The notes below the pieces were generated by a model. That model saw only the letters and a program-made list of their open reading frames with translations. It searched no databases and was not told the origin of the DNA. DNA of 64,000 bases, taken from Rivihabitans pingtungensis. GTDB lineage: Bacteria > Pseudomonadota > Gammaproteobacteria > Burkholderiales > Aquaspirillaceae. The translations under genes were made by a program, and so were the position numbers. The stretch is from assembly GCF_003201855.1 (NCBI RefSeq), contig NZ_QJKI01000006.1, positions 112,497 to 176,496 on the forward strand, written 5' to 3'. How positions within the stretch are numbered: the first letter of the stretch is position 1; every line of letters starts with the position of its first letter. This document shows positions 52,819-60,544 of the stretch, piece after piece.

Positions 52819-54093
52819 TCAGCTGCGCCCAGCTGGGGCGTCCGCCTCTTGTGCGGGCGGATCGTCTCCCCATGGGGCCACCTTATATAACAAAAGCATC
52901 CCGGGTAAGGCAAGCACAGTGCATAACAAGAAAAACGGCGTCCAGCCCAGCGCATCCACCAGATAGCCGGTGGCGGCGTTGGCCACGGTGCGCGGCACGG
53001 CGGCCAGGCTGGTGAACAAGGCAAACTGGGTGGCGGTGTAGGCCGGGTGGGTGCTGCGGGCGATAAAGGCAATAAATGCCGCTGTGCCCAGCCCCACGCC
53101 CAGCGCCTCAAAGCCAATCGCCAGCGCCAGCACGCGCAAATCCGGGCCCACTTGGTCCAGCAGCACAAAGCCCAGAATCGACACGCATTGCACCACGCCA
53201 AACACCCACAGCGCGCGGTTGATGCCCAGCTTGAGCATCCACGCCCCGCCCAGCAGGCCGCCGATCACCGCCGGCCACAGCCCGGCGTGCTTGGCCACCA
53301 GGCCGATTTCGGTCTTGCTAAAGCCGGTGTCCAGATAAAACGGCGTGGCCAGCGCGGTGGCCATGCTGTCGCCCAGCTTGTACAAAAAGATAAAGCCCAG
53401 CACCCAGGCGGCGCCTTGCCAGCCCTGGCGGGAAATAAACTCTTTGAATGGCATCACCACCGCGTCGCGCAGGGTTTTTGGCGCCGCCGCGCGCAAGGCC
53501 GGCTCGCTGACCGACAGGGTGAGCAGCAAGCCCGGCAGCATGAACAGCGCAGTGATGGCGAACACCCACGGCCAGGGCAGCCGGTCGGCCAGAATCAGCG
53601 ACAGCGAGCCGGGCACCAAACTGGCCAGCCGGTAGGCGTTGATGTGCACGGTGTTGCCCAACCCCAGCTCGGCATCGCGCAGCAGCTCGCGCCGGTAGGC
53701 GTCCAGCACGATGTCCTGGCTGGCGGAAAAAAACGCCACGCCCACCGCCAGCGCGGCAATCGACCAAATATCCTGCTGCGGCAAAAACACGCCAAAGCCG
53801 GCCATGCTGGCGATCAAGGCCACTTGGGTGATCAGCATCCAGCCGCGCCGCCGGCCCAAAAATGGCGGGGTGAAGCGGTCCATCAGCGGCGACCAGATAA
53901 ATTTCCAGGTGTAGGGCAGCTGGATCAGGGCAAACAGGCCAATGGCCTTGAGATCCACGCCTTCGCTGCGCAACCAGGCGGGCAGCAGATTGATCAGCAG
54001 ATACAGCGGCAGACCGGAGGCAAAGCCGGTGAACACGCAGATCAGCATCTGGCGGGAAAACAGCGAGGGCGAGGCGGGGGAATCAGCAGTCAT
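52819..54093 (-). CDS. ampG: AmpG-family muropeptide permease
   Basis: 424 residues, about 12 membrane segments. AmpG hallmarks: FTGFASGLPLYLLINLLPAW in TM1, IQLPYTWKFIWSPLMDRFTP and GRRRGWMLITQVALIASMAG after TM2-3, FFSASQDIVLDAYRREL, and FVLLDQVGP region later. It imports anhydro-muropeptides released by lytic transglycosylases for cell-wall recycling and, where an AmpR/AmpC system exists, for beta-lactamase induction. A lytic transglycosylase gene lies two genes away. Confidence 0.93.
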   Translation of the reverse strand: MTADSPASPSLFSRQMLICVFTGFASGLPLYLLINLLPAWLRSEGVDLKAIGLFALIQLPYTWKFIWSPLMDRFTPPFLGRRRGWMLITQVALIASMAGFGVFLPQQDIWSIAALAVGVAFFSASQDIVLDAYRRELLRDAELGLGNTVHINAYRLASLVPGSLSLILADRLPWPWVFAITALFMLPGLLLTLSVSEPALRAAAPKTLRDAVVMPFKEFISRQGWQGAAWVLGFIFLYKLGDSMATALATPFYLDTGFSKTEIGLVAKHAGLWPAVIGGLLGGAWMLKLGINRALWVFGVVQCVSILGFVLLDQVGPDLRVLALAIGFEALGVGLGTAAFIAFIARSTHPAYTATQFALFTSLAAVPRTVANAATGYLVDALGWTPFFLLCTVLALPGMLLLYKVAPWGDDPPAQEADAPAGRS

Positions 54094-54210
54094 GGGCAGG
54101 GCGAAAAAATAAGCCAGACTGCTACTGTACCGGAATCATGTCGCTTGCGGGCGCGCGGTGGCCGGCGGTGAAGCCGGCCACCAGAAGAAAAGCCCAGAGA
54201 AGGGCGGCAA

Positions 54211-54624
54211 TCAGAACTTGCTGAAAAAATCTTTCACCGCCGACACGCCTTGCTCAAACACCCCACCCAGATCAGACAGCGAGCCATTCGGGGTCAGCTG
54301 ATTCACCCATTCTGGCAGATTGGCCGACAGCCACTCACCCGCCTGTGCCGGATCGATACCGGCTTTTTCTGCCAGGCTGTTCAGTGTGTCGGCGCTGAAT
54401 ACCTGCTGCAATTGCTCGGCGCTGATCGGCAGGTTTTCGCCCTGGCTGATCCAGCTTTGCAGGGTGTCGCCCAGCCCGGCTTGCTGAAAACGTTCCACCA
54501 GGCCATCGATGCCGCCGCTGTTCTGCAGCAAATCACCCAACGCGCCGCCAGCCTGGCCGACGGTGTCTTGCAGCTGTTGCACGCCGCCACTGATGGCGTC
54601 ACTCAGTTGATCCAGCAGACCCAT
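54211..54624 (-). CDS. YidB-like (DUF937) protein
   Basis: 137 residues from ATG 54624, with AAGGAGAG upstream; the frame is open eight codons further. MGLLDQLSDAISGGVQQLQD, a Gly-rich helical N-terminal part, GDTLQSWISQGENLPISAEQ and a C-terminal helix region match the YidB/DUF937 family, whose function is unknown. The YidB-type motif GLGDxxxSWxxxGxN is complete. It is divergent from the lytic transglycosylase gene. Confidence 0.85.
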   Translation of the reverse strand: MGLLDQLSDAISGGVQQLQDTVGQAGGALGDLLQNSGGIDGLVERFQQAGLGDTLQSWISQGENLPISAEQLQQVFSADTLNSLAEKAGIDPAQAGEWLSANLPEWVNQLTPNGSLSDLGGVFEQGVSAVKDFFSKF

Positions 54625-54771
54625 ATCACTCTCCTTGCGATAAACCATTGAAAATAGCCGGGATTGTCCTTACATTGCCGGGGCGTCGCCGATTTTTCCG
54701 GGCGAACGCGCAAGCGTCGGGGCTTCCGGCGCGCAGCTAATGCAGCATAGCGGTTTGGACCTTAAATTCAC

Positions 54772-55494
54772 ATGACAGTTTTCCTGCGCACCCTGTTTTT
54801 TGTCACCCTGAGCCTGGCCGCCTGGCAGGCGCACGCCGATGTCTATGGCTTTGTGGACGAACAGGGCGAGGTGCATCTGGCCGACAAGCCGCTGGATGCG
54901 CGCTATCGGCTATTCAAGCGCGGCGCGCTGCCAGCGGCCAGCAGCGGCGCGGCGACCGCTGAACTGGGCCGTTATCTGGACGCGCGCGACCAGGCGGCGC
55001 TGAAGCGGCTGACGCCGCTGATCGAGCAAACCGCCCGCCGCCACCAACTGGAGCCCGCCTTGCTGCACGCGGTGATTACCGTGGAATCCGGCTACCACGC
55101 CAGCGCGGCCTCGCCCAAGGGCGCGCAGGGACTGATGCAACTGATGCCAGACACCGCCGCACGCTTTGGCGTGTCAGCCGAGACCGTGCTGGAGCCGCGC
55201 GCCAATCTGGATGCCGGCGCGCGCTACCTGGCCTTTTTGCTGGGCTTGTTCGATCGCCGGCTGGATTTGGCGCTGGCTGCCTATAACGCTGGCGAGGGCG
55301 TGGTGCAGCGGCTGGGGCGGATTCCGCCGTATGAAGAAACCGAGCAATACGTCAAGGCAGTGCGCGGGCTGTATCTGCGCCAGGGCGGGCGCGTGCTGGC
55401 CGATGGCCGTCTGCGCGCCAAGGCGGATGCCAGCCTTGTCCGGTTCACGACAAGTGATGCGACACGGACAGAAACAGAAAACACAAGTTATTGA
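54772..55494 (+). CDS. lytic transglycosylase with N-terminal DUF4124-like segment
   Basis: 240 residues. Signal peptide (MTVFLRTLFFVTLSLAAWQA, cleavage after AHA). Residues ~23-45 (DVYGFVDEQGEVHLADKP) form a DUF4124-like beta hairpin. The SLT domain (about 80-205) has catalytic Glu in LLHAVITVESGYHASAASPK, GAQGLMQLMPDTAARFGV, and NAGEGVVQRLG. It cleaves peptidoglycan glycan strands. Its last ~60 bp contain a NifA-type upstream activator sequence for nifB. Confidence 0.9.
   Translation: MTVFLRTLFFVTLSLAAWQAHADVYGFVDEQGEVHLADKPLDARYRLFKRGALPAASSGAATAELGRYLDARDQAALKRLTPLIEQTARRHQLEPALLHAVITVESGYHASAASPKGAQGLMQLMPDTAARFGVSAETVLEPRANLDAGARYLAFLLGLFDRRLDLALAAYNAGEGVVQRLGRIPPYEETEQYVKAVRGLYLRQGGRVLADGRLRAKADASLVRFTTSDATRTETENTSY
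55437..55452. promoter_or_regulatory. NifA upstream activator sequence (TGT-N10-ACA)
   Basis: TGTCCGGTTCACGACA fits TGT-N10-ACA exactly and sits in the longer dyad CTTGTC...GACAAG (55435-55454). Its centre is about 95 bp upstream of the predicted nifB transcription start, inside the usual range for NifA sites, and it lies within the coding end of the lytic transglycosylase gene. Confidence 0.8.
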
Positions 55495-55496
55495 TC
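55484..55496. promoter_or_regulatory. IHF-like site between the NifA site and the nifB promoter
   Basis: CAAGTTATTGATC matches the reverse-strand IHF core (YAA-N4-TTGATW) except for the last base, in an A/T-rich stretch midway between activator site and sigma-54 promoter, where IHF bends DNA in nif promoters. Confidence 0.4.
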
Positions 55497-55513
55497 TGAA
55501 AACATAAGTTACG

Positions 55514-55529
55514 TGGCGCGGCTTTTGCT
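55514..55529 (+). promoter_or_regulatory. sigma-54 (RpoN) -24/-12 promoter of nifB
   Basis: TGGCGCGGCTTTTGCT: TGGC-N8-TTGCT with GG and GC separated by the invariant 10 bp. It lies 38 bp upstream of the nifB start. Confidence 0.88.
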
Positions 55530-55567
55530 CAAGTGCTTGTCAGCACCAGCACTTGAGGAGTGTCATC

Positions 55568-57076
55568 GTGGAACTACCTGTTATCAGCAACGCCCCCAGC
55601 AGCGGCGGCGGCTGTTCGTCCAGCGGCTGTGGGTCGTCGTCCGACGCCATGGCCCATCTGCCGGATTCCATCCGCCAGAAAGTGCAGGATCATCCCTGTT
55701 ATTCAGAAGACGCTCACCATTACTTCGCCCGCATGCATGTGGCGGTGGCGCCGGCCTGTAATATCCAGTGCAACTACTGCAACCGCAAATACGACTGCGC
55801 CAATGAGTCGCGGCCGGGCGTGGTGTCCGAGTTGCTGCACCCGGATCAGGCCGTCACCAAAGTGCTGGCCGTGGCGGCCACCATTCCGCAAATGACCGTG
55901 CTGGGCATCGCCGGCCCGGGCGACCCCTTGGCCAACCCGGCGCGCACCTTCGAGACTTTCCGGCAGCTGTCGGACAAGGCGCCGGACATCAAGCTGTGCC
56001 TGTCCACCAACGGCCTGACCCTGCCCGAGCATGTGGACGAAATCGCCAAGCACAACATCGACCATGTGACCATCACCATCAACTGTGTCGATCCCGAAAT
56101 CGGCGCCCAGATCTACCCGTGGATTTACTGGCAAAACCGCCGGTTGCGTGGGGTGGAAGCGGCGCGGATTCTGATCGAACAGCAGCAAAAAGGCCTGGAA
56201 ATGCTGACTTCGCGCGGCATTCTGGTGAAGGTCAATTCGGTGATGATTCCTGGCGTCAACGACGAGCACCTGAAAGAAGTCTCCAAGGTGGTCAAGGCCA
56301 AGGGTGCTTTCCTGCATAACGTCATGCCGCTGATTGCCGAAGCCGAGCACGGCACCTATTACGGCCTGATGGAGCAGCCGTCGCCCACGCCCGAACAGCT
56401 GCAAGCCCTGCAAGACGAGTGCGGCGGCGATATGGCGATGATGCGCCACTGTCGCCAGTGCCGCGCCGACGCGGTGGGCTTGCTGGGCGAAGATCGTGGC
56501 GCCGAGTTCACCCTCGACAAGCTGGCCGACATGGACATCGACTACGAAGCCGCCATGCAAACCCGTCAGGAAGTGCGCGAAAACCTGCTGGAGCAACTGG
56601 CCGCCAAGCGCGCCGGCGCCCCGGCCGCCGAAGTCACCGCCCTGGCCGGCGTGCCGGCCGACAGCCGCCCGGTGCTGATGGCGGTGGCCGCCAAAAATGG
56701 CGTGGTGGGCGAGCACTTTGGCCATGCCCGCGAATTCTTGGTGTACGAAGCCTCGCCCAAGGGCGTGCGGCTGATGGGCCATCGCAAGGTGGACCTGTAC
56801 TGCAACGGCGCCACCGACTGTGGCGACAGCGGCGAAGGCGGCCAGCCGGCCGGGTCGATTCTTGACCAGATCATCCACGCCCTGTCCGGCTGTGAGCAGG
56901 TGCTGTGCGCCCGGATTGGTTTTGAGCCCTGGGGCCAGCTGGAAGCCGCCGGCATCCAGCCCAATGGCGAACACGCCATGGAGCCGGTGGAAGACGCCGT
57001 GCTGGCGGTGTATCGGGAAATGTCCGCCGCCGGCAAGCTGGCGGCGCCGGCCGACAAGCTGAACAAGGTGGCGTAA
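55568..57076 (+). CDS. nifB: NifB, radical SAM FeMo-co precursor synthase with NifX-like tail
   Basis: 502 residues from GTG 55568, chosen for GAGGAG about 9 bp upstream. Radical SAM cluster CNIQCNYCNRKYDC (CxxxCxxC, about residues 68-75), then PGDPLANPARTFETF, LCLSTNGLTLPEH and ITINCVDPEIGAQIYPW. Additional cysteines for the K clusters (GGGCSSSGCG near the N-terminus; HCRQCRADAVGLLGEDR) are in place. The C-terminal ~110 residues (VLMAVAAKNGVVGEHFGHAR) form the NifX/NafY-like cluster-binding domain. NifB builds the 8Fe-9S-C core (NifB-co) from two [4Fe-4S] clusters and SAM. First gene of a sigma-54/NifA operon. Confidence 0.97.
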   Translation: MELPVISNAPSSGGGCSSSGCGSSSDAMAHLPDSIRQKVQDHPCYSEDAHHYFARMHVAVAPACNIQCNYCNRKYDCANESRPGVVSELLHPDQAVTKVLAVAATIPQMTVLGIAGPGDPLANPARTFETFRQLSDKAPDIKLCLSTNGLTLPEHVDEIAKHNIDHVTITINCVDPEIGAQIYPWIYWQNRRLRGVEAARILIEQQQKGLEMLTSRGILVKVNSVMIPGVNDEHLKEVSKVVKAKGAFLHNVMPLIAEAEHGTYYGLMEQPSPTPEQLQALQDECGGDMAMMRHCRQCRADAVGLLGEDRGAEFTLDKLADMDIDYEAAMQTRQEVRENLLEQLAAKRAGAPAAEVTALAGVPADSRPVLMAVAAKNGVVGEHFGHAREFLVYEASPKGVRLMGHRKVDLYCNGATDCGDSGEGGQPAGSILDQIIHALSGCEQVLCARIGFEPWGQLEAAGIQPNGEHAMEPVEDAVLAVYREMSAAGKLAAPADKLNKVA

Positions 57077-57358
57077 ATGGCTCTGCAAATTGTCGATCTG
57101 TGCGTCAACTGTTGGGCGTGCGTGGATGTCTGCCCCAATCAAGCCGTGGTGGAAGATGTCCCGCACTTCTTGATCAACGAGCAAGCCTGCACCGAGTGCC
57201 TGGGCGACCACGCCGAAGCGCAGTGCGCGGCGATTTGTCCGATTGAGGGGGCGATTGTCAACGAACTGGGCGAACCGCTGAACCCGCCCGGCTCGCTGAC
57301 CGGCATCCCGCTGGACAAGCTGCGCGAGCTGGGCTTGCTGGATCGGGAGGCGGCGTAA
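57077..57358 (+). CDS. nif-associated 2[4Fe-4S] ferredoxin
   Basis: 93 residues, starting directly after the nifB stop. Two cluster motifs: CVNCWACVDVCP (CxxCxxCxxxCP, residues 9-20) and CTECLGDHAEAQCAAICP (CxxC-x8-CxxxCP). The eight-residue spacer in the second motif is typical of FdxN/FdxB-type ferredoxins next to nifB. It likely gives electrons to NifB or to nitrogenase reductase. Its stop overlaps the next start by one base. Confidence 0.92.
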   Translation: MALQIVDLCVNCWACVDVCPNQAVVEDVPHFLINEQACTECLGDHAEAQCAAICPIEGAIVNELGEPLNPPGSLTGIPLDKLRELGLLDREAA

Positions 57359-57825
57359 TGGCGACACTGACTTTTTACGAAAAGCCAGGCTGCCAAGGCA
57401 ACGCGCGGCAGAAAGCCCTGCTGCGCGCCGCCGGCCACCAGCTGAACGTGCGCAATCTGCTGACCGAACCCTGGACGCCCGAGCGGCTGCGCCAGTTTTT
57501 TGGCGCGCTGCCGGTGACGCAGTGGTTTAACCGCAACGCCCCGGCAGTGAAGTCCGGCGAGGTCAACCCCGACGCGCTGGACGCCGACGCCGCGCTGGCC
57601 TTGATGGTCAAGCGCGCCATCCTGATTCGCCGCCCCTTGCTGGAAATGGGCGACGAGCGCTGGGTGGGCTTTGACGTCGCCGCGCTGGATGCGCGCATCG
57701 GCCTGAATGGCGTCAACCTGCCGCCGGGCGACCTGGAAGCCTGTTCCCATCACGGCGCCGAGGCGGCGGCGCACGCCGCCGCCTGCCACGCGGAGGGCCA
57801 CGCCCATGAGCATTGTTCACCCTGA
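57358..57825 (+). CDS. nifO: NifO-like nitrogenase-associated ArsC-fold protein with His-rich tail
   Basis: 155 residues. ArsC/Spx thioredoxin-like fold (residues ~3-115; LTFYEKPGCQGNARQKALLR with one Cys, ALPVTQWFNRNAPAVKSGEV, LIRRPLLEMGDERWVGFD). This matches the nitrogenase-associated family of Azotobacter NifO, linked to molybdenum use in nitrate-replete cells. Residues ~128-153 form a His/Cys-rich tail (CSHHGAEAAAHAAACHAEGH), a probable metal-binding addition. It overlaps fprA by 20 bp. Confidence 0.82.
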   Translation: MATLTFYEKPGCQGNARQKALLRAAGHQLNVRNLLTEPWTPERLRQFFGALPVTQWFNRNAPAVKSGEVNPDALDADAALALMVKRAILIRRPLLEMGDERWVGFDVAALDARIGLNGVNLPPGDLEACSHHGAEAAAHAAACHAEGHAHEHCSP

Positions 57826-59083
57826 TCAGGCCGTGGAGCTGGCCCCCGGCGTGCATTGGATTGGCGCGCTGGACCCGCATTTGCGCCGCTTTGACATTAT
57901 TTTGTCCACCGCCAACGGCACCAGCTACAACGCGTATCTGGTGCGCGGCGAGCAGGGCGTGGCGGTGATCGACACGGTCAAAGAAGCCTTTGCCGACGAT
58001 TTTTTTCGTCGGCTGGAATCCGTCGCCCGTTACGACGAAATCACCACCATCGTGCTCAATCACCTGGAGCCCGACCACAGCGGCGCGCTGCCCGAGCTAT
58101 TGCGCCGCGCGCCCAATGCCCGCGTGTATTTGTCCAGCCGCGCGCAAATGATGCTCAAGGCGCTGCTCAAGCCCTCGTCCAATCAGGCGCCGCCGGACTA
58201 CACCCCGGTGACCACTGGCGACACCATCGACCTGGGTGGGCGCACGCTGGCGTTTTTTCACACGCCGTATCTGCACTGGCCGGACACGCAGTGCACCTGG
58301 CTGGTGGAAGAAGGCATGTTGTTCTCGGGCGATGTGTTTGGCTGCCATTACTGCGATCCGCGCCTGTTCAACGACCGGGTGGGCGATTTCAGGTTCTCGT
58401 TTGAATACTACTACGCCCACATCATGCGCCCGTTCCGCGCCCATGTGCTGGACGCGCTGGAGCTTCTGGAGCCGCTGGACATCCGCTTGATTGCCCCGGC
58501 GCACGGGCCGATTTTGCGCCACCACCCGCGCGACTACCTGGCGCGCTACCGCGAAATGGCCACCCCGCGCCTGGCGCTGGACACCGAAGCCGCTGGCGAA
58601 AAAACCCTGGCGGTGTTTTATCTCTCCGCCTACGGCAACACCCGCAGCATGGCCGAAGCCATCGCCATTGGCGCCGAGCGCATTGCCGGCGTGCGCGTGT
58701 CGCTGTTTGACCTGGAGGGCGGCGACACCGCCCACTTCACCGACCTGATCGAAGCCGCCGACGGCCTGGCCTTTGGCAGCCCGACGCTGAACGGCGACGC
58801 CGCGCCGCCGATCTGGGCGCTGCTGTCCTCGCTGACCACGGTGAACGTCAAAGGCAAGTTTGGCGCGGCGTTTGGCTCGTATGGCTGGAGCGGCGAGGCG
58901 GTGCGGCTGATTGAAGACCGCCTGCGCGGGCTCAAGCTGCGCGTGCCGGTGGAAGGCCTGCGCCTGAAGCTGGCGCCCGACGCCAGCGAGCTGGACGCCT
59001 GCCGCACGCTGGGCGAAACCCTGGCCCGTCACTTAGTGGGCGAAGCCATGCCGCGTGAGGTCGATCTGGCCTCCCTGAGTTGA
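57806..59083 (+). CDS. FprA-type flavodiiron protein
   Basis: 425 residues from ATG 57806. MBL-like diiron domain (about 1-250): NHLEPDHSGALPELL (HxExDH), LFSGDVFGCHYCD and a later His in APAHGPILRHHPRDY. C-terminal flavodoxin domain (about 258-420): FYLSAYGNTRSMAEAIAIGA for the FMN phosphate, GSPTLNGDAAPPIW, FGSYGWSGEA. Flavodiiron proteins reduce O2 to water or NO to N2O with electrons from NADH-linked partners. Inside a nif operon the natural role is lowering oxygen at nitrogenase. It needs an electron donor, possibly the adjacent [2Fe-2S] ferredoxins. Confidence 0.92.
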   Translation: MSIVHPDQAVELAPGVHWIGALDPHLRRFDIILSTANGTSYNAYLVRGEQGVAVIDTVKEAFADDFFRRLESVARYDEITTIVLNHLEPDHSGALPELLRRAPNARVYLSSRAQMMLKALLKPSSNQAPPDYTPVTTGDTIDLGGRTLAFFHTPYLHWPDTQCTWLVEEGMLFSGDVFGCHYCDPRLFNDRVGDFRFSFEYYYAHIMRPFRAHVLDALELLEPLDIRLIAPAHGPILRHHPRDYLARYREMATPRLALDTEAAGEKTLAVFYLSAYGNTRSMAEAIAIGAERIAGVRVSLFDLEGGDTAHFTDLIEAADGLAFGSPTLNGDAAPPIWALLSSLTTVNVKGKFGAAFGSYGWSGEAVRLIEDRLRGLKLRVPVEGLRLKLAPDASELDACRTLGETLARHLVGEAMPREVDLASLS

Positions 59084-59107
59084 TTTTTATCCTGACTGGA
59101 GCATTCC

Positions 59108-59395
59108 ATGCCCAAAGCCAAAGTGATTTTTGAAGACATCGGCGTGGCGGTCACCGTCCCGGCCGGCACCCGCCTGATTGAAGTGTCCGAGAAAGTCGGC
59201 GCTGGCATCACCTATGGCTGTCGCGAAGGCGAATGCTGCACCTGCCTGACCAAGGTGATTTCAGGCGGCGACAACCTGGCCGCGCCCTCGGTGCTGGAGG
59301 ATCAGGTGCTGAAAGACAATATGGCCCCACGCAACCACCGTCTGGCCTGTCAGGCGCAGATTCTGGGCGGCGAAGTGGTGGTGCGCCCGGCCTGA
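59108..59395 (+). CDS. [2Fe-2S] ferredoxin, nif-associated
   Basis: 95 residues, RBS GGAG nine bases upstream. Plant-type [2Fe-2S] pattern: CREGECCTC (CxxxxCCxC) and final Cys in HRLACQAQILGGEVVV. N-terminal VIFEDIGVAVTVPAGTRLIE is the ferredoxin fold. Probable electron carrier for the flavodiiron protein or a nif maturation enzyme. A 109 bp gap with a stem-loop (CCTTTTCTC/GGAGAAAAGG, 59417-59443) separates it from the next ferredoxin and may modulate downstream expression. Confidence 0.9.
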   Translation: MPKAKVIFEDIGVAVTVPAGTRLIEVSEKVGAGITYGCREGECCTCLTKVISGGDNLAAPSVLEDQVLKDNMAPRNHRLACQAQILGGEVVVRPA

Positions 59396-59504
59396 GCGAT
59401 TTACGCAACTTCAGCCTTTTCTCGGCCCCCCGGAGAAAAGGCGCGCGCTGCGGCCCGGATGAGCGGCCGGGCGCTGTTGGTTTTTTCACCAAAGGAGCAA
59501 CACC

Positions 59505-59867
59505 ATGGCGTTGATCACCTTCTCCAGCCGTCTGCATAAAGACAAAACCGTCTATGCCGTCGCTGGCAGCCATACCCAGACCATCCTGACCCTGGCCAAA
59601 GAAAACCACATTCCCATCGACTTTGGCTGCGGCAATGGCGAATGCGGCACCTGTCTGGTCAAGGTGTCGTCGGTGGACACCAAGCGCTCGCCGATGGGCG
59701 GCCCGCTGACCAACCGCGAAGCCGTTGTGCTCAAGGACATGGGCTATGTGACCCAGCCGGAACTCGACCAAATGTACGTGGACGACATTCCGCCGACCCA
59801 ATGGCGCCTGGCTTGCCAGATGGTGGTGCGCGACGAGGACATCCTGGTCGAATACCCCAGCAAGTGA
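59505..59867 (+). CDS. Shethna FeSII-like [2Fe-2S] nitrogenase-protective protein
   Basis: 120 residues, RBS AAGGAG. [2Fe-2S] motif CGNGECGTC with final Cys in QWRLACQMVVRDEDILVEY. Beyond the ferredoxin core it follows the Azotobacter vinelandii FeSII protein along its length (from memory): MALITFSS start, VYAVAGSHTQTIL, IPIDFGCGNGECGTCLVKV, LTNREAVVLKDMG, VDDIPPTQWRLACQ. FeSII binds oxidised nitrogenase MoFe and Fe proteins in a reversible inactive complex that shields them from O2. Here it is in the nif operon, two genes after the flavodiiron protein. Confidence 0.82.
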   Translation: MALITFSSRLHKDKTVYAVAGSHTQTILTLAKENHIPIDFGCGNGECGTCLVKVSSVDTKRSPMGGPLTNREAVVLKDMGYVTQPELDQMYVDDIPPTQWRLACQMVVRDEDILVEYPSK

Positions 59868-59965
59868 TGTTGCCTGAGCGGACGGCGTCCTGCGACCCCC
59901 AGCCGTCCGCGTCTGCCGCCTGGCGCCCTTGGGCGTCAGCGCGGCCGTCCGATCCGGAGGCCACC

Positions 59966-60544
59966 ATGATCCCCCCCGACCGCTTGCATCACCGCGCCCT
60001 GTTGTGCGCCAGCCTTTTGCAAGGCGACGCTGGCCCGGCGCCTGTTGACGAAGGCAACCGCAGCTTGCTGGCCAGCCTGCTGGCCGGACAGCGCGCGGGC
60101 CTAGGTTGCCTGCCGCCCCAACTGGGCCTGGCAGACAATGATTTTGCCGCCATGCTGGCCGCTTATTTTCCTACTGCGCGCCTGCCCGCGCCCTGGCCGG
60201 CCGCCTCGCCCGAGCGCGTGCCGGAATGGGACGAGCTGGTGCAATTTTTACTGGACCATCGCGCTGGCGAGCAGGCCGAGCCGCGCTGGATGGCGCAGAT
60301 TCTGGCCGCCGCCTGCGCCGGCCGCGACCACCTGTGGCAAGACCTCGGCCTGACCGGCCGCCACGAGCTCAGCCAACTGATTGCGCTGAACTTTCCGGCG
60401 CTGGCCCAGGCCAACGACGGGGACATGAAATGGAAAAAGTTCATCTACCGGCAACTGTGCGCGCGCGAAGGGATTTACGTCTGCCCGGCGCCCTCCTGCC
60501 AAGCCTGTCACGACCGGCCAGCATGCTTTGGCCCGGAGTCCTGA
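59966..60544 (+). CDS. nifQ: NifQ, molybdenum donor for FeMo-co
   Basis: 192 residues from ATG 59966 (RBS GGAGG). The C-terminal motif CPAPSCQACHDRPACF gives C-x4-C-xx-C-x5-C, the NifQ signature that binds a [Mo-Fe3-S4] cluster. FIYRQLCAREGIYVC precedes it. NifQ delivers molybdenum to the NifEN/NifH stage of FeMo-co synthesis. It overlaps the start of draG by 22 bp. Confidence 0.93.
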   Translation: MIPPDRLHHRALLCASLLQGDAGPAPVDEGNRSLLASLLAGQRAGLGCLPPQLGLADNDFAAMLAAYFPTARLPAPWPAASPERVPEWDELVQFLLDHRAGEQAEPRWMAQILAAACAGRDHLWQDLGLTGRHELSQLIALNFPALAQANDGDMKWKKFIYRQLCAREGIYVCPAPSCQACHDRPACFGPES

